Source of the DNA: Dyella sp. SG609
Lineage (GTDB): Bacteria; Pseudomonadota; Gammaproteobacteria; Xanthomonadales; Rhodanobacteraceae
Assembly (NCBI RefSeq): GCF_012275375.1
Contig: NZ_JAAZQJ010000002.1
Coordinates: 62,001-126,000 of the forward strand
Direction of reading: 5' to 3'
DNA: 64,000 nucleotides
The notes under the pieces were generated by a model that saw nothing but the letters and a program-made list of their open reading frames with translations, did not search any database and was not told the DNA's origin. Numbering within the stretch: position 1 is the stretch's first letter; each line of letters starts with the position of its first letter. The translations under genes and the position numbers were made by a program. This document shows, in pieces, positions 32,070 through 39,756 of the stretch.

Positions 32070-33155
32070 TCAGGCGTCGCGCACGAAGCGGTAATGGGCC
32101 ACCAGCCAGGCCTGGCCTCCCGCGTAGCCGAACAACTCCGCGCAGGCCATCCAGAACATCCGCCAGCGCTGGAACCACAGCGGCGCGGCCGCCTTGCCGT
32201 AAGCGCCCTGCAGGATGCGCAGCACCGGTTCGTGATGCCGGTCCTGGTTGGCCAGCCAGTGCTCGGCGGTGCGCTGGTAATGCGTGCCGTCGAGCAGCCA
32301 GCGCCGTTCCAGATGCAGCCCGCGCTGATAGTGCAGCAGCGTGTCCACCGCGGGCATCAGTCCGCCGGTGAAGAAGTGGCGCCCCATCCAGTTGTCCTCG
32401 CCCTCGGTATCGAACGGATAGGCCGTGTCCCGGTGCGCGAAGATGTGCACGAACAATTTTCCGCCCGGACGCAGCCAGGAGGCGATGCGGCGCATCAGCA
32501 GGCCGTGATTGCGCACGTGCTCGAACATTTCCACCGACACGCAGCGGTCGTAGCTGGCCGCTTCCAGCGCAAGGCGGCTCACGTCGCAGGTCAGCACGCG
32601 CACATTGCGCAGGCCGCGCGCCGCGCAGCAGGCTTCGATATGGGCGCGCTGCGAGCTGGAGTTGGATACGGCGGTGATGCGTGCGCGCGGATAGCGCGCG
32701 GCCATCCACAAGGTGAGCGAGCCCCAGCCGCAGCCCAGTTCCAGGATGTCCTGGCCGTCGCGCAGCTCGGCGCACTGGCCGTAGCGCTCCAGCATGCAGG
32801 TCTCGGCCTGCGCCAGCGTCTCGCTGCCTTCGGGGTAGTAGCAGCTGGAATATTTCAGCTGGGGCCCCAGGCAATACTGAAAGAAAGCCGCGGGCAGCTC
32901 GTAATGCTGGGCATTCGCGGCGTCGGCATGGATGGCGATCGGCCCTTCGCGCCAGGTATCCAGCAGCAGCGTCTGCCGTGCGTGCGCCACTTCCACGCTG
33001 CCGGCATGCAGTTCGCGCAGGCGCTGCGCGCACAGGCGGCGGATGCCGGCGCGGATCAGCGCGTCCGGCAGCAGGCCGCGCTCGGCCAGTCCCAGCAGGC
33101 CGGGGGCGGGGCGGTCGGCGGCCAGTTCGCGGGTATCGAGCACGGAGGCGCTCAT
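32070..33155 (-). CDS. Cyclopropane-synthase-like SAM methyltransferase (UfaM-like)
   Basis: A 361-residue SAM-dependent methyltransferase of the CFA-synthase superfamily. SAM motif I is ILELGCGWGSLTLWMA (about 137-152). EMFEHVRNH replaces the EMIEAIG of classical CFA synthases and the usual N-terminal SCP2-like domain is shortened. This divergent form matches the second methyltransferase in RpoE/ChrR operons, for which methylation of a diunsaturated acyl chain on the way to furan fatty acids has been described (UfaM). The call is by similarity and context. Its start overlaps the DUF1295 stop (ATGA). Confidence 0.82.
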   Translation of the reverse strand: MSASVLDTRELAADRPAPGLLGLAERGLLPDALIRAGIRRLCAQRLRELHAGSVEVAHARQTLLLDTWREGPIAIHADAANAQHYELPAAFFQYCLGPQLKYSSCYYPEGSETLAQAETCMLERYGQCAELRDGQDILELGCGWGSLTLWMAARYPRARITAVSNSSSQRAHIEACCAARGLRNVRVLTCDVSRLALEAASYDRCVSVEMFEHVRNHGLLMRRIASWLRPGGKLFVHIFAHRDTAYPFDTEGEDNWMGRHFFTGGLMPAVDTLLHYQRGLHLERRWLLDGTHYQRTAEHWLANQDRHHEPVLRILQGAYGKAAAPLWFQRWRMFWMACAELFGYAGGQAWLVAHYRFVRDA

Positions 33156-33964
33156 GATTCGCTCCTGCGGTCAGGTGAACGGGGAAACCAGGGAATGAGC
33201 ATGGGCGTGCGGCGCTGGTAGTCGCGATAGTCCTCGCCGCGCGAGCGCAGCGCCTGCGCCTCGGTGAACGGCACGCCGCTGAACCAGCGCAGGAAGACAT
33301 ACATCACGACCGGCCCCAGCCACGCCGCCCAGGCCCAGGGCGAGCCGGCGGCGAGTGCCGGATAGGCGAACCAGTGCAGCCATTCGAAGAAGTAATTCGG
33401 ATGCCGCGAATATCGCCACAACCCCTCGCGGCAGGTCTTGCCGCGGTGGCGCGGATCGGCGCGGAAGCGGGCCAGCTGGCGGTCGGCCACGCTTTCGCCG
33501 AGCACGCCGGCCACCCATAGGGCGACGCCGCCGGCGAACCATGGCGAGAATCCGTCCGCGGGCGCCGCGGCGACCGCCACGAACGGCAGCGCGAACAGCA
33601 GCACCAGCAGGGCCTGCGCCTGGAAGAACAGAAAGAACTTGCCCTGGTGCCCCTGCCAGTGCGCGCGCAGATGGCGGTAGCGGCCGTCCTCCGGCTCCTT
33701 GCGCACCCGGCGCCACAGATGCCACGCCAGCCGGCAGCCCCAGCTGCCGCCGAGCACGGCCGCGGCCAGGCGAGCGGTCGGCGAGCCGCTGCCGGTCGCT
33801 CCGGCCAGCAGCGCCGCGAACGCAAGGCCGCCGGCCCACAGCACGTCGACGATGCCGGCGTTGCGATGGCGCCGCTGCCAGCGCCAGCCCGCGGCCATCA
33901 GCAGCGCCATCGCCGCCGCCAGCACGCCCAGCTGCAGCCACGGCGACCACGCCGGCGCGCTCAT
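33152..33964 (-). CDS. DUF1295 membrane protein (steroid 5-alpha-reductase-like)
   Basis: A 270-residue inner-membrane protein with about seven hydrophobic segments. The diagnostic C-terminal stretch is CREGLWRYSRHPNYFFEW followed by RRTPMLIPWFPR, as in DUF1295/steroid 5-alpha reductase and isoprenylcysteine methyltransferase relatives, where the RHPNY region binds the cofactor. Members probably reduce or methylate lipid substrates with NADPH or SAM. It is coupled at both ends by ATGA overlaps within the ECF-linked lipid operon. The reaction is unknown. Confidence 0.9.
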   Translation of the reverse strand: MSAPAWSPWLQLGVLAAAMALLMAAGWRWQRRHRNAGIVDVLWAGGLAFAALLAGATGSGSPTARLAAAVLGGSWGCRLAWHLWRRVRKEPEDGRYRHLRAHWQGHQGKFFLFFQAQALLVLLFALPFVAVAAAPADGFSPWFAGGVALWVAGVLGESVADRQLARFRADPRHRGKTCREGLWRYSRHPNYFFEWLHWFAYPALAAGSPWAWAAWLGPVVMYVFLRWFSGVPFTEAQALRSRGEDYRDYQRRTPMLIPWFPRSPDRRSES

Positions 33965-34491
33965 GGCGCCCCCGCCGCGGCGCGCAGCGACCATTGCCTG
34001 GCGCGGCCGGCCAGCAAGGGCAGGGCGATGGCCCAGCCCGCGGCGAGCCAGAGCCAGGCGCGCCAGGACGGCTCCGCTACCGTCAACGCCCGCCCCGACG
34101 CGGCGTAATAGGCGGCGGGCGCGCCCAGGCCTCCCAGCACGGCCGCGAGCCAGGCGTGCCGCTTGGCGATGGCCAGCGAGCCGTTGAGGGTCATCGCGAA
34201 GGCGGCCCACAAGGCTTCGATCCACAGCGGCGCTCCGGGCGGAAGCGCCGGCGAGGCCGCGGCATAACGCACCCAGACGCAGTACGCCATGACACCGTCC
34301 ACGGCCAGCCCGCAGGCCATGGCCAGCGCGGCAAGCCGCCATTCGACCAGCGGCTGCGCGGAACCCAGCGCCTGCCACGCCACGAACGCGCACGCGCCGG
34401 CCACGCCGGGCCAGGCCCGCCCATGCGCCGCGCCACCCACCGCGAGCAGCCACACCAGTTGGTAGCCGAGCAGATTGCCCCAGAAGCTCAT
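33961..34491 (-). CDS. DUF2878 family membrane protein
   Basis: A 176-residue protein with five to six short hydrophobic helices and the N-terminal motif SFWGNLLGYQLVWLLAV typical of DUF2878. No catalytic residues are evident beyond a conserved KRHAW segment. It is ATGA-coupled to both neighbours, which suggests tight co-expression with the CFA synthase and DUF1295. DUF2878 recurs in this type of gammaproteobacterial lipid operon. Function is unknown. Confidence 0.82.
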   Translation of the reverse strand: MSFWGNLLGYQLVWLLAVGGAAHGRAWPGVAGACAFVAWQALGSAQPLVEWRLAALAMACGLAVDGVMAYCVWVRYAAASPALPPGAPLWIEALWAAFAMTLNGSLAIAKRHAWLAAVLGGLGAPAAYYAASGRALTVAEPSWRAWLWLAAGWAIALPLLAGRARQWSLRAAAGAP

Positions 34492-35783
34492 GCCGGCCCG
34501 TCCTCCGCGCGCGCGCCCCAGCGCGGCGCCGGCGGCCGCGCGCCGGGCTTGGCCAGCAGCAGGTGGGAGACGCCGATCGAACGCTCCAGGAAACCGCCTT
34601 CGCAATAGGCCAGGTAAAACTCCCACAGGCGCAGGAAGCGCTCGTCGAGGCCCAGCGCGCGCGCGTCGGCCAGGCGCGCCATGAAGCGCTCGCGCCATGC
34701 GTGCAGGGTCATGGCATACGACAGGCCGAAGTCCTCCTGGTGCACCAGCGCCAGGTCGGCCGCGCGGCTCTTGGCCTGCAGCATGGCGGCCAGCGAGGGA
34801 ATGAAGCTGCCGGGGAAAATATGCCGCTTGATGAAATCCACCGAGGCCAGCGCCTGTTCGTAGCGGTGGTCTTCGATGGTGATGGCCTGGATCAGCGCCA
34901 TGCCGTGCGGTTCGAGCAGCGCGCCGAGCCTGGCGAAATAGGTATCCAGATACTCCGCGCCGATCGCCTCGATCATCTCGATCGAAACCAGCTTGTCGTA
35001 GCGCCCGGCCAGGTCGCGGTAGTCGTCCAGCCGCAGCGTCACGCGATCCTGCAGGCCGGCCTCGGCGATGCGGGCGGCCGCCAGCGCATGCTGCTCGCGC
35101 GAGATCGTGGTGGTGGTGACGTGGCAGCCGTAGTGGCGCGCCGCGTGCAGCGCGAAACCGCCCCAGCCGGTGCCGATCTCGATCACGCGGTCGCCCGGGC
35201 GCAGGTCCAGCTTGCGGCAGATCACCTCCAGCTTGCGGGTGGACGCCTGCTCGAGCGTGTCGTCCGGCTGCGTCCACAGCGCCGATGAGTACATCAGGTC
35301 CGCCGACAGGAACAGGCCGAAGAAATCGTTGCCCAGGTCGTAATGCGCGGCGATGTTGCGCCGGCTGCCGGCCCGGCTGTTGGCGCGCAGGGCATGCCAT
35401 GCGCGCAGCAGCAGGCCTCCCAGGCGGGCGGTACCGCTCTCCATGCCGTCGAGCAGGTCGCGGTTGCGCACCAGCAGCCGCACCAGCGCGACCAGATCGT
35501 CGCAATGCCATTGCCCGTCGCCGTACGCTTCGCCGGCGCCGACGCTGCCTTGGAAGGCCAGGGCGCGGTAGAAACCCAGGTCGCGCACTTCCACCTGCAC
35601 GCTGAGCGCGGGACGCTCCGCCACCGGCTCGCCGCACTCGGTGCTGCCCAGCGCGTCGTGCACCACCAGCCGCCCATGCCTCAGCCCGCGCAGCGCATCG
35701 AGCAGGCGGCGGCGCAGGAAGCGGTCCGTGGCGGTGGCGCCGTCGGCCGTGGATGCCGGCGCGGTCCTGGCAAGTTCGTTCAT
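34488..35783 (-). CDS. cfa: Cyclopropane-fatty-acyl-phospholipid synthase family protein
   Basis: A 431-residue methyltransferase of full CFA-synthase length. The N-terminal lipid-binding part (about 25-135) is followed by NIAAHYDLGNDFFGLFL, SAM motif VIEIGTGWGGFALHAA, the bicarbonate-site region VSIEMIEAIG, and FIKRHIFPGSFIPSL. All key CFA motifs are present. It transfers a methylene from SAM to unsaturated phospholipid chains at the inner membrane. In Rhodobacter a cfaA gene belongs to the singlet-oxygen RpoE regulon. The start overlaps the DUF1365 stop (ATGA). Confidence 0.93.
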   Translation of the reverse strand: MNELARTAPASTADGATATDRFLRRRLLDALRGLRHGRLVVHDALGSTECGEPVAERPALSVQVEVRDLGFYRALAFQGSVGAGEAYGDGQWHCDDLVALVRLLVRNRDLLDGMESGTARLGGLLLRAWHALRANSRAGSRRNIAAHYDLGNDFFGLFLSADLMYSSALWTQPDDTLEQASTRKLEVICRKLDLRPGDRVIEIGTGWGGFALHAARHYGCHVTTTTISREQHALAAARIAEAGLQDRVTLRLDDYRDLAGRYDKLVSIEMIEAIGAEYLDTYFARLGALLEPHGMALIQAITIEDHRYEQALASVDFIKRHIFPGSFIPSLAAMLQAKSRAADLALVHQEDFGLSYAMTLHAWRERFMARLADARALGLDERFLRLWEFYLAYCEGGFLERSIGVSHLLLAKPGARPPAPRWGARAEDGPA

Positions 35784-36580
35784 GGCGAGTCTCCGTGGAC
35801 AGGCGTAGCGATGCGCTCGCGCAGGCGCGGGTGGTCGTGCACAGGCATGCGCTTCAGCCACAGGCGCAGCGCCTGCCAATGGATCGCCCCGATCACCTGG
35901 GCCGTCATCAGCGGGTAGCGCCACAGCACGCGCGCCAGCGCGCCGCCGTCCAGCGCACGGCGGCGCAGATCCAGCGTGGCGTCGAACTCGCAGGCGGGCC
36001 CGCGCCGCACCTTCATGTGCACGCGCAGGTCGTCGGCCGGCGCGGTGAAGCGCCAGTCGTACTCGCGCTCCATCGCCATGAAGGGCGACACGTGAAAACG
36101 CTTGTCGAAGGACCAGCCCAGGCTGCGGCCGCGCCGTTCGGCGAGGCGCGCGTCCAGCACGTAGGCATGGCGTTCGCCCCAGGGCGTGTTGGTGATCTCC
36201 GCGACGATGCCATCCAGCGTGGCGCCGTCCTCGGCATAGCAGTAGTAGAAGGCGACCGGATTGAACACGTAGCCGGCATAGCGCGGATGGGCCAGCATGC
36301 GCACCGGGCCGCGGACCTCGCGCCCGCTGGCCCGGCTCAGCCGCCCGCGCACGGCCTGGGCGAGCGAGGGAACGTCCGGATCGAGGTAATCCTCGCGCCG
36401 CCACTCGGCCAGGTTGCGGCGCCCGGCGGACCACAGCCAGCGGCCGCGGAAAGCGGCGTCGATCTCGTCCAGGTCCAGGTAAAGCTGGGCCATGCGGTAG
36501 CGGAACATATGGCGCCGCGGCAACAGGCGCCGGTGCGTCACCGCACCCTCGTAGACCGCACTGGCGAGCGCGCCGGCCAT
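35780..36580 (-). CDS. DUF1365 family protein
   Basis: A 266-residue protein of the DUF1365 family, a constant partner of the FAD oxidoreductase and CFA synthase in RpoE/ChrR-type operons. Family motifs are visible: YEGAVTHRRLLPRRHMFRYR at the start, PVAFYYCYAEDG in the middle and FDKRFHVSPFMAMEREYDW later. There is no signal peptide. The start at 36580 lies one base past the FAD gene stop, giving termination-reinitiation coupling. The molecular activity is unknown; a role in modifying membrane fatty acids is inferred from context. Confidence 0.92.
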   Translation of the reverse strand: MAGALASAVYEGAVTHRRLLPRRHMFRYRMAQLYLDLDEIDAAFRGRWLWSAGRRNLAEWRREDYLDPDVPSLAQAVRGRLSRASGREVRGPVRMLAHPRYAGYVFNPVAFYYCYAEDGATLDGIVAEITNTPWGERHAYVLDARLAERRGRSLGWSFDKRFHVSPFMAMEREYDWRFTAPADDLRVHMKVRRGPACEFDATLDLRRRALDGGALARVLWRYPLMTAQVIGAIHWQALRLWLKRMPVHDHPRLRERIATPVHGDSP

Positions 36581-36581
36581 G

Positions 36582-37853
36582 TCAGGCGGGCACCGCGGCG
36601 GCGGGCGCCGGAACGGTCCGGCCGCCAAGCGCGCGCGCCACGTCCACCGCGCTGCGCATGCCGTCTTCATGGAAGCCCCAGCCCCAGTACGCGCCGGCGA
36701 ACCAGGTGCGCCGCTGGCCCTGGATTTCCGGCTTGCGCCGCTGCGCCGCGACCGATGCCGCGGTGTACACCGGATGGTGGTAGCTCATCCGGCGCAGGAT
36801 CTTGGACGGATCGATGGCGCTGGTGCGATTGAGCGTCACCACGAACGGCTCGCGCGAGCGGATGCCCTGCAGCAGGTTCATGCAATAGCTCACCGTGCAT
36901 GCCTCGCCGGCCGCGGCCGGCACGTGGGCATTCCACGCGGCCCAGGCCTTCCTGCGGCGGGGCAGCAGCCGCGCATCGGTATGCAGCACGGTGTCGTTGG
37001 CCTGGTAGGCGATGGCGCCCAGCACCTCGCGCTCGCGTTCGCTGGAATCTTCCAGCAGCCGCAAGGCCTGGTCGCTGTGGCAGGCCATCACCAGCTGGTC
37101 GTAGAGCTCCACGCCATGGCGATGGCGCACCTGCACGCCTTGCTCGAGGCGCCGCACGGCAAGGACCGGGCAGGCGAGGCGCTCGCGCACCGTCCAGCGC
37201 CGGCGCAAGGCGTGGACATAGCTGGCGGACCCTCCTTCCACGACGCTCCATGCCGGCCGTCCGCTGGCCTGGAGCATCTGGTGGTTGGCCATGAACTGCA
37301 CCAGGTAGCGCGCCGGAAAACGCAGGATGTCCTGCGCGGGGGAGGACCACAGCGCGGACGCCATCGGCACCAGGTGATCGTCGCGGAAGGCCGCGCCGTA
37401 GCCTTGCCGTGCCAGATAGTCGCCCAGCGCCAGGGCGTCGTCGCCGCCGTCCAGCAGGGCCGGCGCCTCGCGATAGAACCGCAGCAGGTCGCGCAGCATG
37501 CCCAGGAAGCGCGGCGACAACAGGTTGCGGCGTTGGCAGAACAATCCGTCGAGGCTGCCCGCGTTGTACTCCAGGCCCGTGCCGGCGTGCTGCACGGAAA
37601 AACTCATGGTGGTGGGACGCGCGGCCACTCCCAGTTCGTCGAACAAACCGTGCAGCAGCGGGTAATGCGCGCGGTTGAAGACGATGAAGCCGCTATCCAC
37701 CCGGTAGCGCTCGCCGTCCTGCTCGACCTCGTGCGTATGCGTGTGGCCGCCGAAGCGGTCGCCGGCCTCGAACAGCGTGACGTCATGCGCGCGCGACAGC
37801 AGCCACGCGCTGGCCAGCCCGCTGATGCCCGAACCGATCACCGCGATGCGCAC
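36582..37853 (-). CDS. FAD-dependent oxidoreductase of the fatty-acid operon
   Basis: A 423-residue flavoprotein of the amine-oxidase/phytoene-desaturase superfamily. The N-terminal FAD fold is IAVIGSGISGLASAWLL, followed by FGGHTHTHE and a C-terminal AGAYWGWGFHEDGMRSA motif for FAD contact. The frame demands GTG 37853, two bases after the desaturase stop. The open frame to 39887 is antisense to real genes. It belongs with DUF1365, CFA synthase and ECF/ChrR in many proteobacteria. A role in oxidation of acyl chains, analogous to the UfaO step of furan fatty-acid synthesis, is inference. Confidence 0.88.
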   Translation of the reverse strand: MRIAVIGSGISGLASAWLLSRAHDVTLFEAGDRFGGHTHTHEVEQDGERYRVDSGFIVFNRAHYPLLHGLFDELGVAARPTTMSFSVQHAGTGLEYNAGSLDGLFCQRRNLLSPRFLGMLRDLLRFYREAPALLDGGDDALALGDYLARQGYGAAFRDDHLVPMASALWSSPAQDILRFPARYLVQFMANHQMLQASGRPAWSVVEGGSASYVHALRRRWTVRERLACPVLAVRRLEQGVQVRHRHGVELYDQLVMACHSDQALRLLEDSSEREREVLGAIAYQANDTVLHTDARLLPRRRKAWAAWNAHVPAAAGEACTVSYCMNLLQGIRSREPFVVTLNRTSAIDPSKILRRMSYHHPVYTAASVAAQRRKPEIQGQRRTWFAGAYWGWGFHEDGMRSAVDVARALGGRTVPAPAAAVPA

Positions 37854-37855
37854 AC

Positions 37856-38812
37856 TCAGTACCTCGCCTTGCGGGCTACCCAGGCGGGCACCGGCTTGAG
37901 GTCCCGCACCAGGCCCAGCTGCTCCAGCAGGCACAGGCCGTACCAGGTCAGGTCGATCTCCCACCAGCGGAAACCCTGGCGGGCGGAGCCCGGAAAGTAG
38001 TGATGGTTGTTGTGCCACCCTTCGCCGAACGTGAGCAGGGCCAGCCACACGTTGTTGCGGCTGTCGTCGCGCGTGTCGAAACGGCGGCGGCCGAAGCGAT
38101 GGGCCAGCGAATTGATGGTGACCGTCGCATGAAACAGCACCACGGTGGACACGAAGAAACCCCACACCAGCATCTGCCCGCCGCTGGTGCCGAGTCCTGG
38201 CGCCACCGCGTGCAGCAGGGCGCCCAGGCCGTACAGGCCGGCCGCCAGCAGCACCGGCACGACGGTGTCGTAGCGGTCGAGCCAGCGCAGCTCCGGGTAG
38301 GCGGCCAGGTCCGGCACGCGCTCCAGCTCCGTGCGGAACGCGCCGCGCGTGAGGAACCAGCCCACGTGGCTCCAGACGAAACCGAACACGCCCGGAGAGT
38401 GCGGATCCAGCGCGGTGTCCGCATGGGCGTGATGGCGCCGGTGGTGGGCCGCCCACCACAGCGGCCCGCGCTGTACGCAGGAGGCGCCAATCAGGGCGAA
38501 CGCGAACTGCACGGCGCGCGAGGCGCGGAACGTGCGGTGCGAGAAATAGCGGTGATAGAAACCGGTCAGCGCGAACATGCGCACGGCGTACAGCAGCGCG
38601 GCGGTCCACAGCGCCACCGGGGATACGCCGACCCAGAACACGGCCGCGCAGGCCAGATGCATCGCGATGAAGGGGGCCGCCCGCAGCCAGTCGATACGCG
38701 CGGCTTCCTCGTCCGTCACCTGCGCCGAGGTATCGACCCAGCGCCGCAAGGCGGTCGCCCATCGGCCGGCGCGGGCAGGGGCGGCTGCGGAAGATGGCGC
38801 GATCGGATGCAT
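37856..38812 (-). CDS. Membrane fatty-acid desaturase (delta-9 type)
   Basis: A 318-residue di-iron desaturase with four hydrophobic helices. All three His boxes are present: HRYFSH (87-92), HHRRHH (123-128) and HNNHH near residue 270. These ligate the di-iron centre that inserts a cis double bond into saturated acyl-CoA or phospholipid chains. ATG 38812 is preferred over 38866, with AGGGA 8 nt upstream. It supplies the unsaturated chains that the CFA-like methyltransferases act on, and matches the UfaD position in described furan fatty-acid pathways. Confidence 0.92.
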   Translation of the reverse strand: MHPIAPSSAAAPARAGRWATALRRWVDTSAQVTDEEAARIDWLRAAPFIAMHLACAAVFWVGVSPVALWTAALLYAVRMFALTGFYHRYFSHRTFRASRAVQFAFALIGASCVQRGPLWWAAHHRRHHAHADTALDPHSPGVFGFVWSHVGWFLTRGAFRTELERVPDLAAYPELRWLDRYDTVVPVLLAAGLYGLGALLHAVAPGLGTSGGQMLVWGFFVSTVVLFHATVTINSLAHRFGRRRFDTRDDSRNNVWLALLTFGEGWHNNHHYFPGSARQGFRWWEIDLTWYGLCLLEQLGLVRDLKPVPAWVARKARY

Positions 38813-38869
38813 GGTCGATCCCTGGTTGGTGACTTCTATACGCCGCGGCGAGGCGTTCGGATGCATGGC

Positions 38870-39685
38870 TCAGGCGCCGCAGCGCGTCACCAGGGGCACC
38901 GTCCGCGCCGCCGCCACCTCGCCCGGCTGCGGCGCGGCGCGTTCGAGCGAACGGGGAAAATCGATGCGCACCCACGCATGGCGCCCCCGCTCGTCGCGGA
39001 TCGTGCCGATGCCCTCGAAGCGCAGCAGGTGGCCATCCATGGTGTAGGTAAGATCGATCGCCGGGGCGAGCGCGCCGAGCAGGCCGCCAAGGCCCAGCCG
39101 GAACCGGCGCACGGCGACGCCGTCCAGCCACGCATCGCGCGCATCGCCCAGGCGCAGGCGCAGATAGTCCTGCCGGCTGGGCATCACGAAGGCGATGTCG
39201 CGCCGCGTGGCGCCGGCAAGGCTCGCCCAGTGTTCCCGCACATAGGCATCGAAGCCGGCGTCGACCACCATGTCCGGCATGGCCTGCAGCAGGCGGGTCT
39301 GCATGGGGGCGTCGCCGCGCTCGCGGGCATAGACCAGCCAGCGCTCGCCTTCGCGCCGCACGCCTTCGCGGTAGCCGTCGCGTCCGTCCTCGAAATCGAA
39401 ATCGGGCGCGGCCGGATCGCCGCGCTCGTAGACCAGCTTGCGTGCGAAGGGCTCGCCGGAAGGGCAGCGATACAACACCAGCCGGGTGGCCACGCCGTCG
39501 GCGCGGAACAGCCAGTGCTCTTCGCGGTAGCGAACGGCCGAGCCGTTTTCCGCGCTGGCGACGCCAAGGTAGTGCCGGTCCTGCGCATGCGCGCGGAGCG
39601 GGCAGGCGCCGAGCACGGCGAGAAGCAGGGCGGCCTCGGCGAAGCGGCATCGCCGATGGGGATTGCGCCAGCTGATCGATGCCAT
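38870..39685 (-). CDS. Exported protein of unknown function heading the lipid operon
   Basis: A 271-residue protein with a Sec signal (AALLLAVLGACPLRAHAQ). The mature part is Arg/Asp/Glu-rich beta-like sequence with no recognised catalytic motif (YTMDGHLLRFEGIGTIRDERG is the best-ordered stretch). ATG 39685 is favoured over 39703 because a candidate ECF promoter would start transcription near 39706 and GGGGCG lies just upstream. It is the first gene of the ECF/ChrR operon. Its presence in the periplasm beside a lipocalin suggests an envelope role, but the function is unknown. Confidence 0.75.
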   Translation of the reverse strand: MASISWRNPHRRCRFAEAALLLAVLGACPLRAHAQDRHYLGVASAENGSAVRYREEHWLFRADGVATRLVLYRCPSGEPFARKLVYERGDPAAPDFDFEDGRDGYREGVRREGERWLVYARERGDAPMQTRLLQAMPDMVVDAGFDAYVREHWASLAGATRRDIAFVMPSRQDYLRLRLGDARDAWLDGVAVRRFRLGLGGLLGALAPAIDLTYTMDGHLLRFEGIGTIRDERGRHAWVRIDFPRSLERAAPQPGEVAAARTVPLVTRCGA

Positions 39686-39712
39686 GGACGCCCCGGCGTT
39701 CACTGATGGCTA

Positions 39713-39742
39713 TCGATACGCGAACCGGTGGCGATTGGATCC
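39713..39742 (-). promoter_or_regulatory. Candidate ECF (RpoE/ChrR) promoter
   Basis: Read on the minus strand: GGATCC (39742-39737), an 18-nt spacer, then TATCGA (39718-39713). The described ECF11 promoter is TGATCC-N18-TAAGA-like, so the -35 core GATCC and the spacing match. It would place the transcript start about 20 nt before ATG 39685. The match is judged by eye. Confidence 0.45.
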
Positions 39743-39756
39743 GCGCCGCGGGATCT

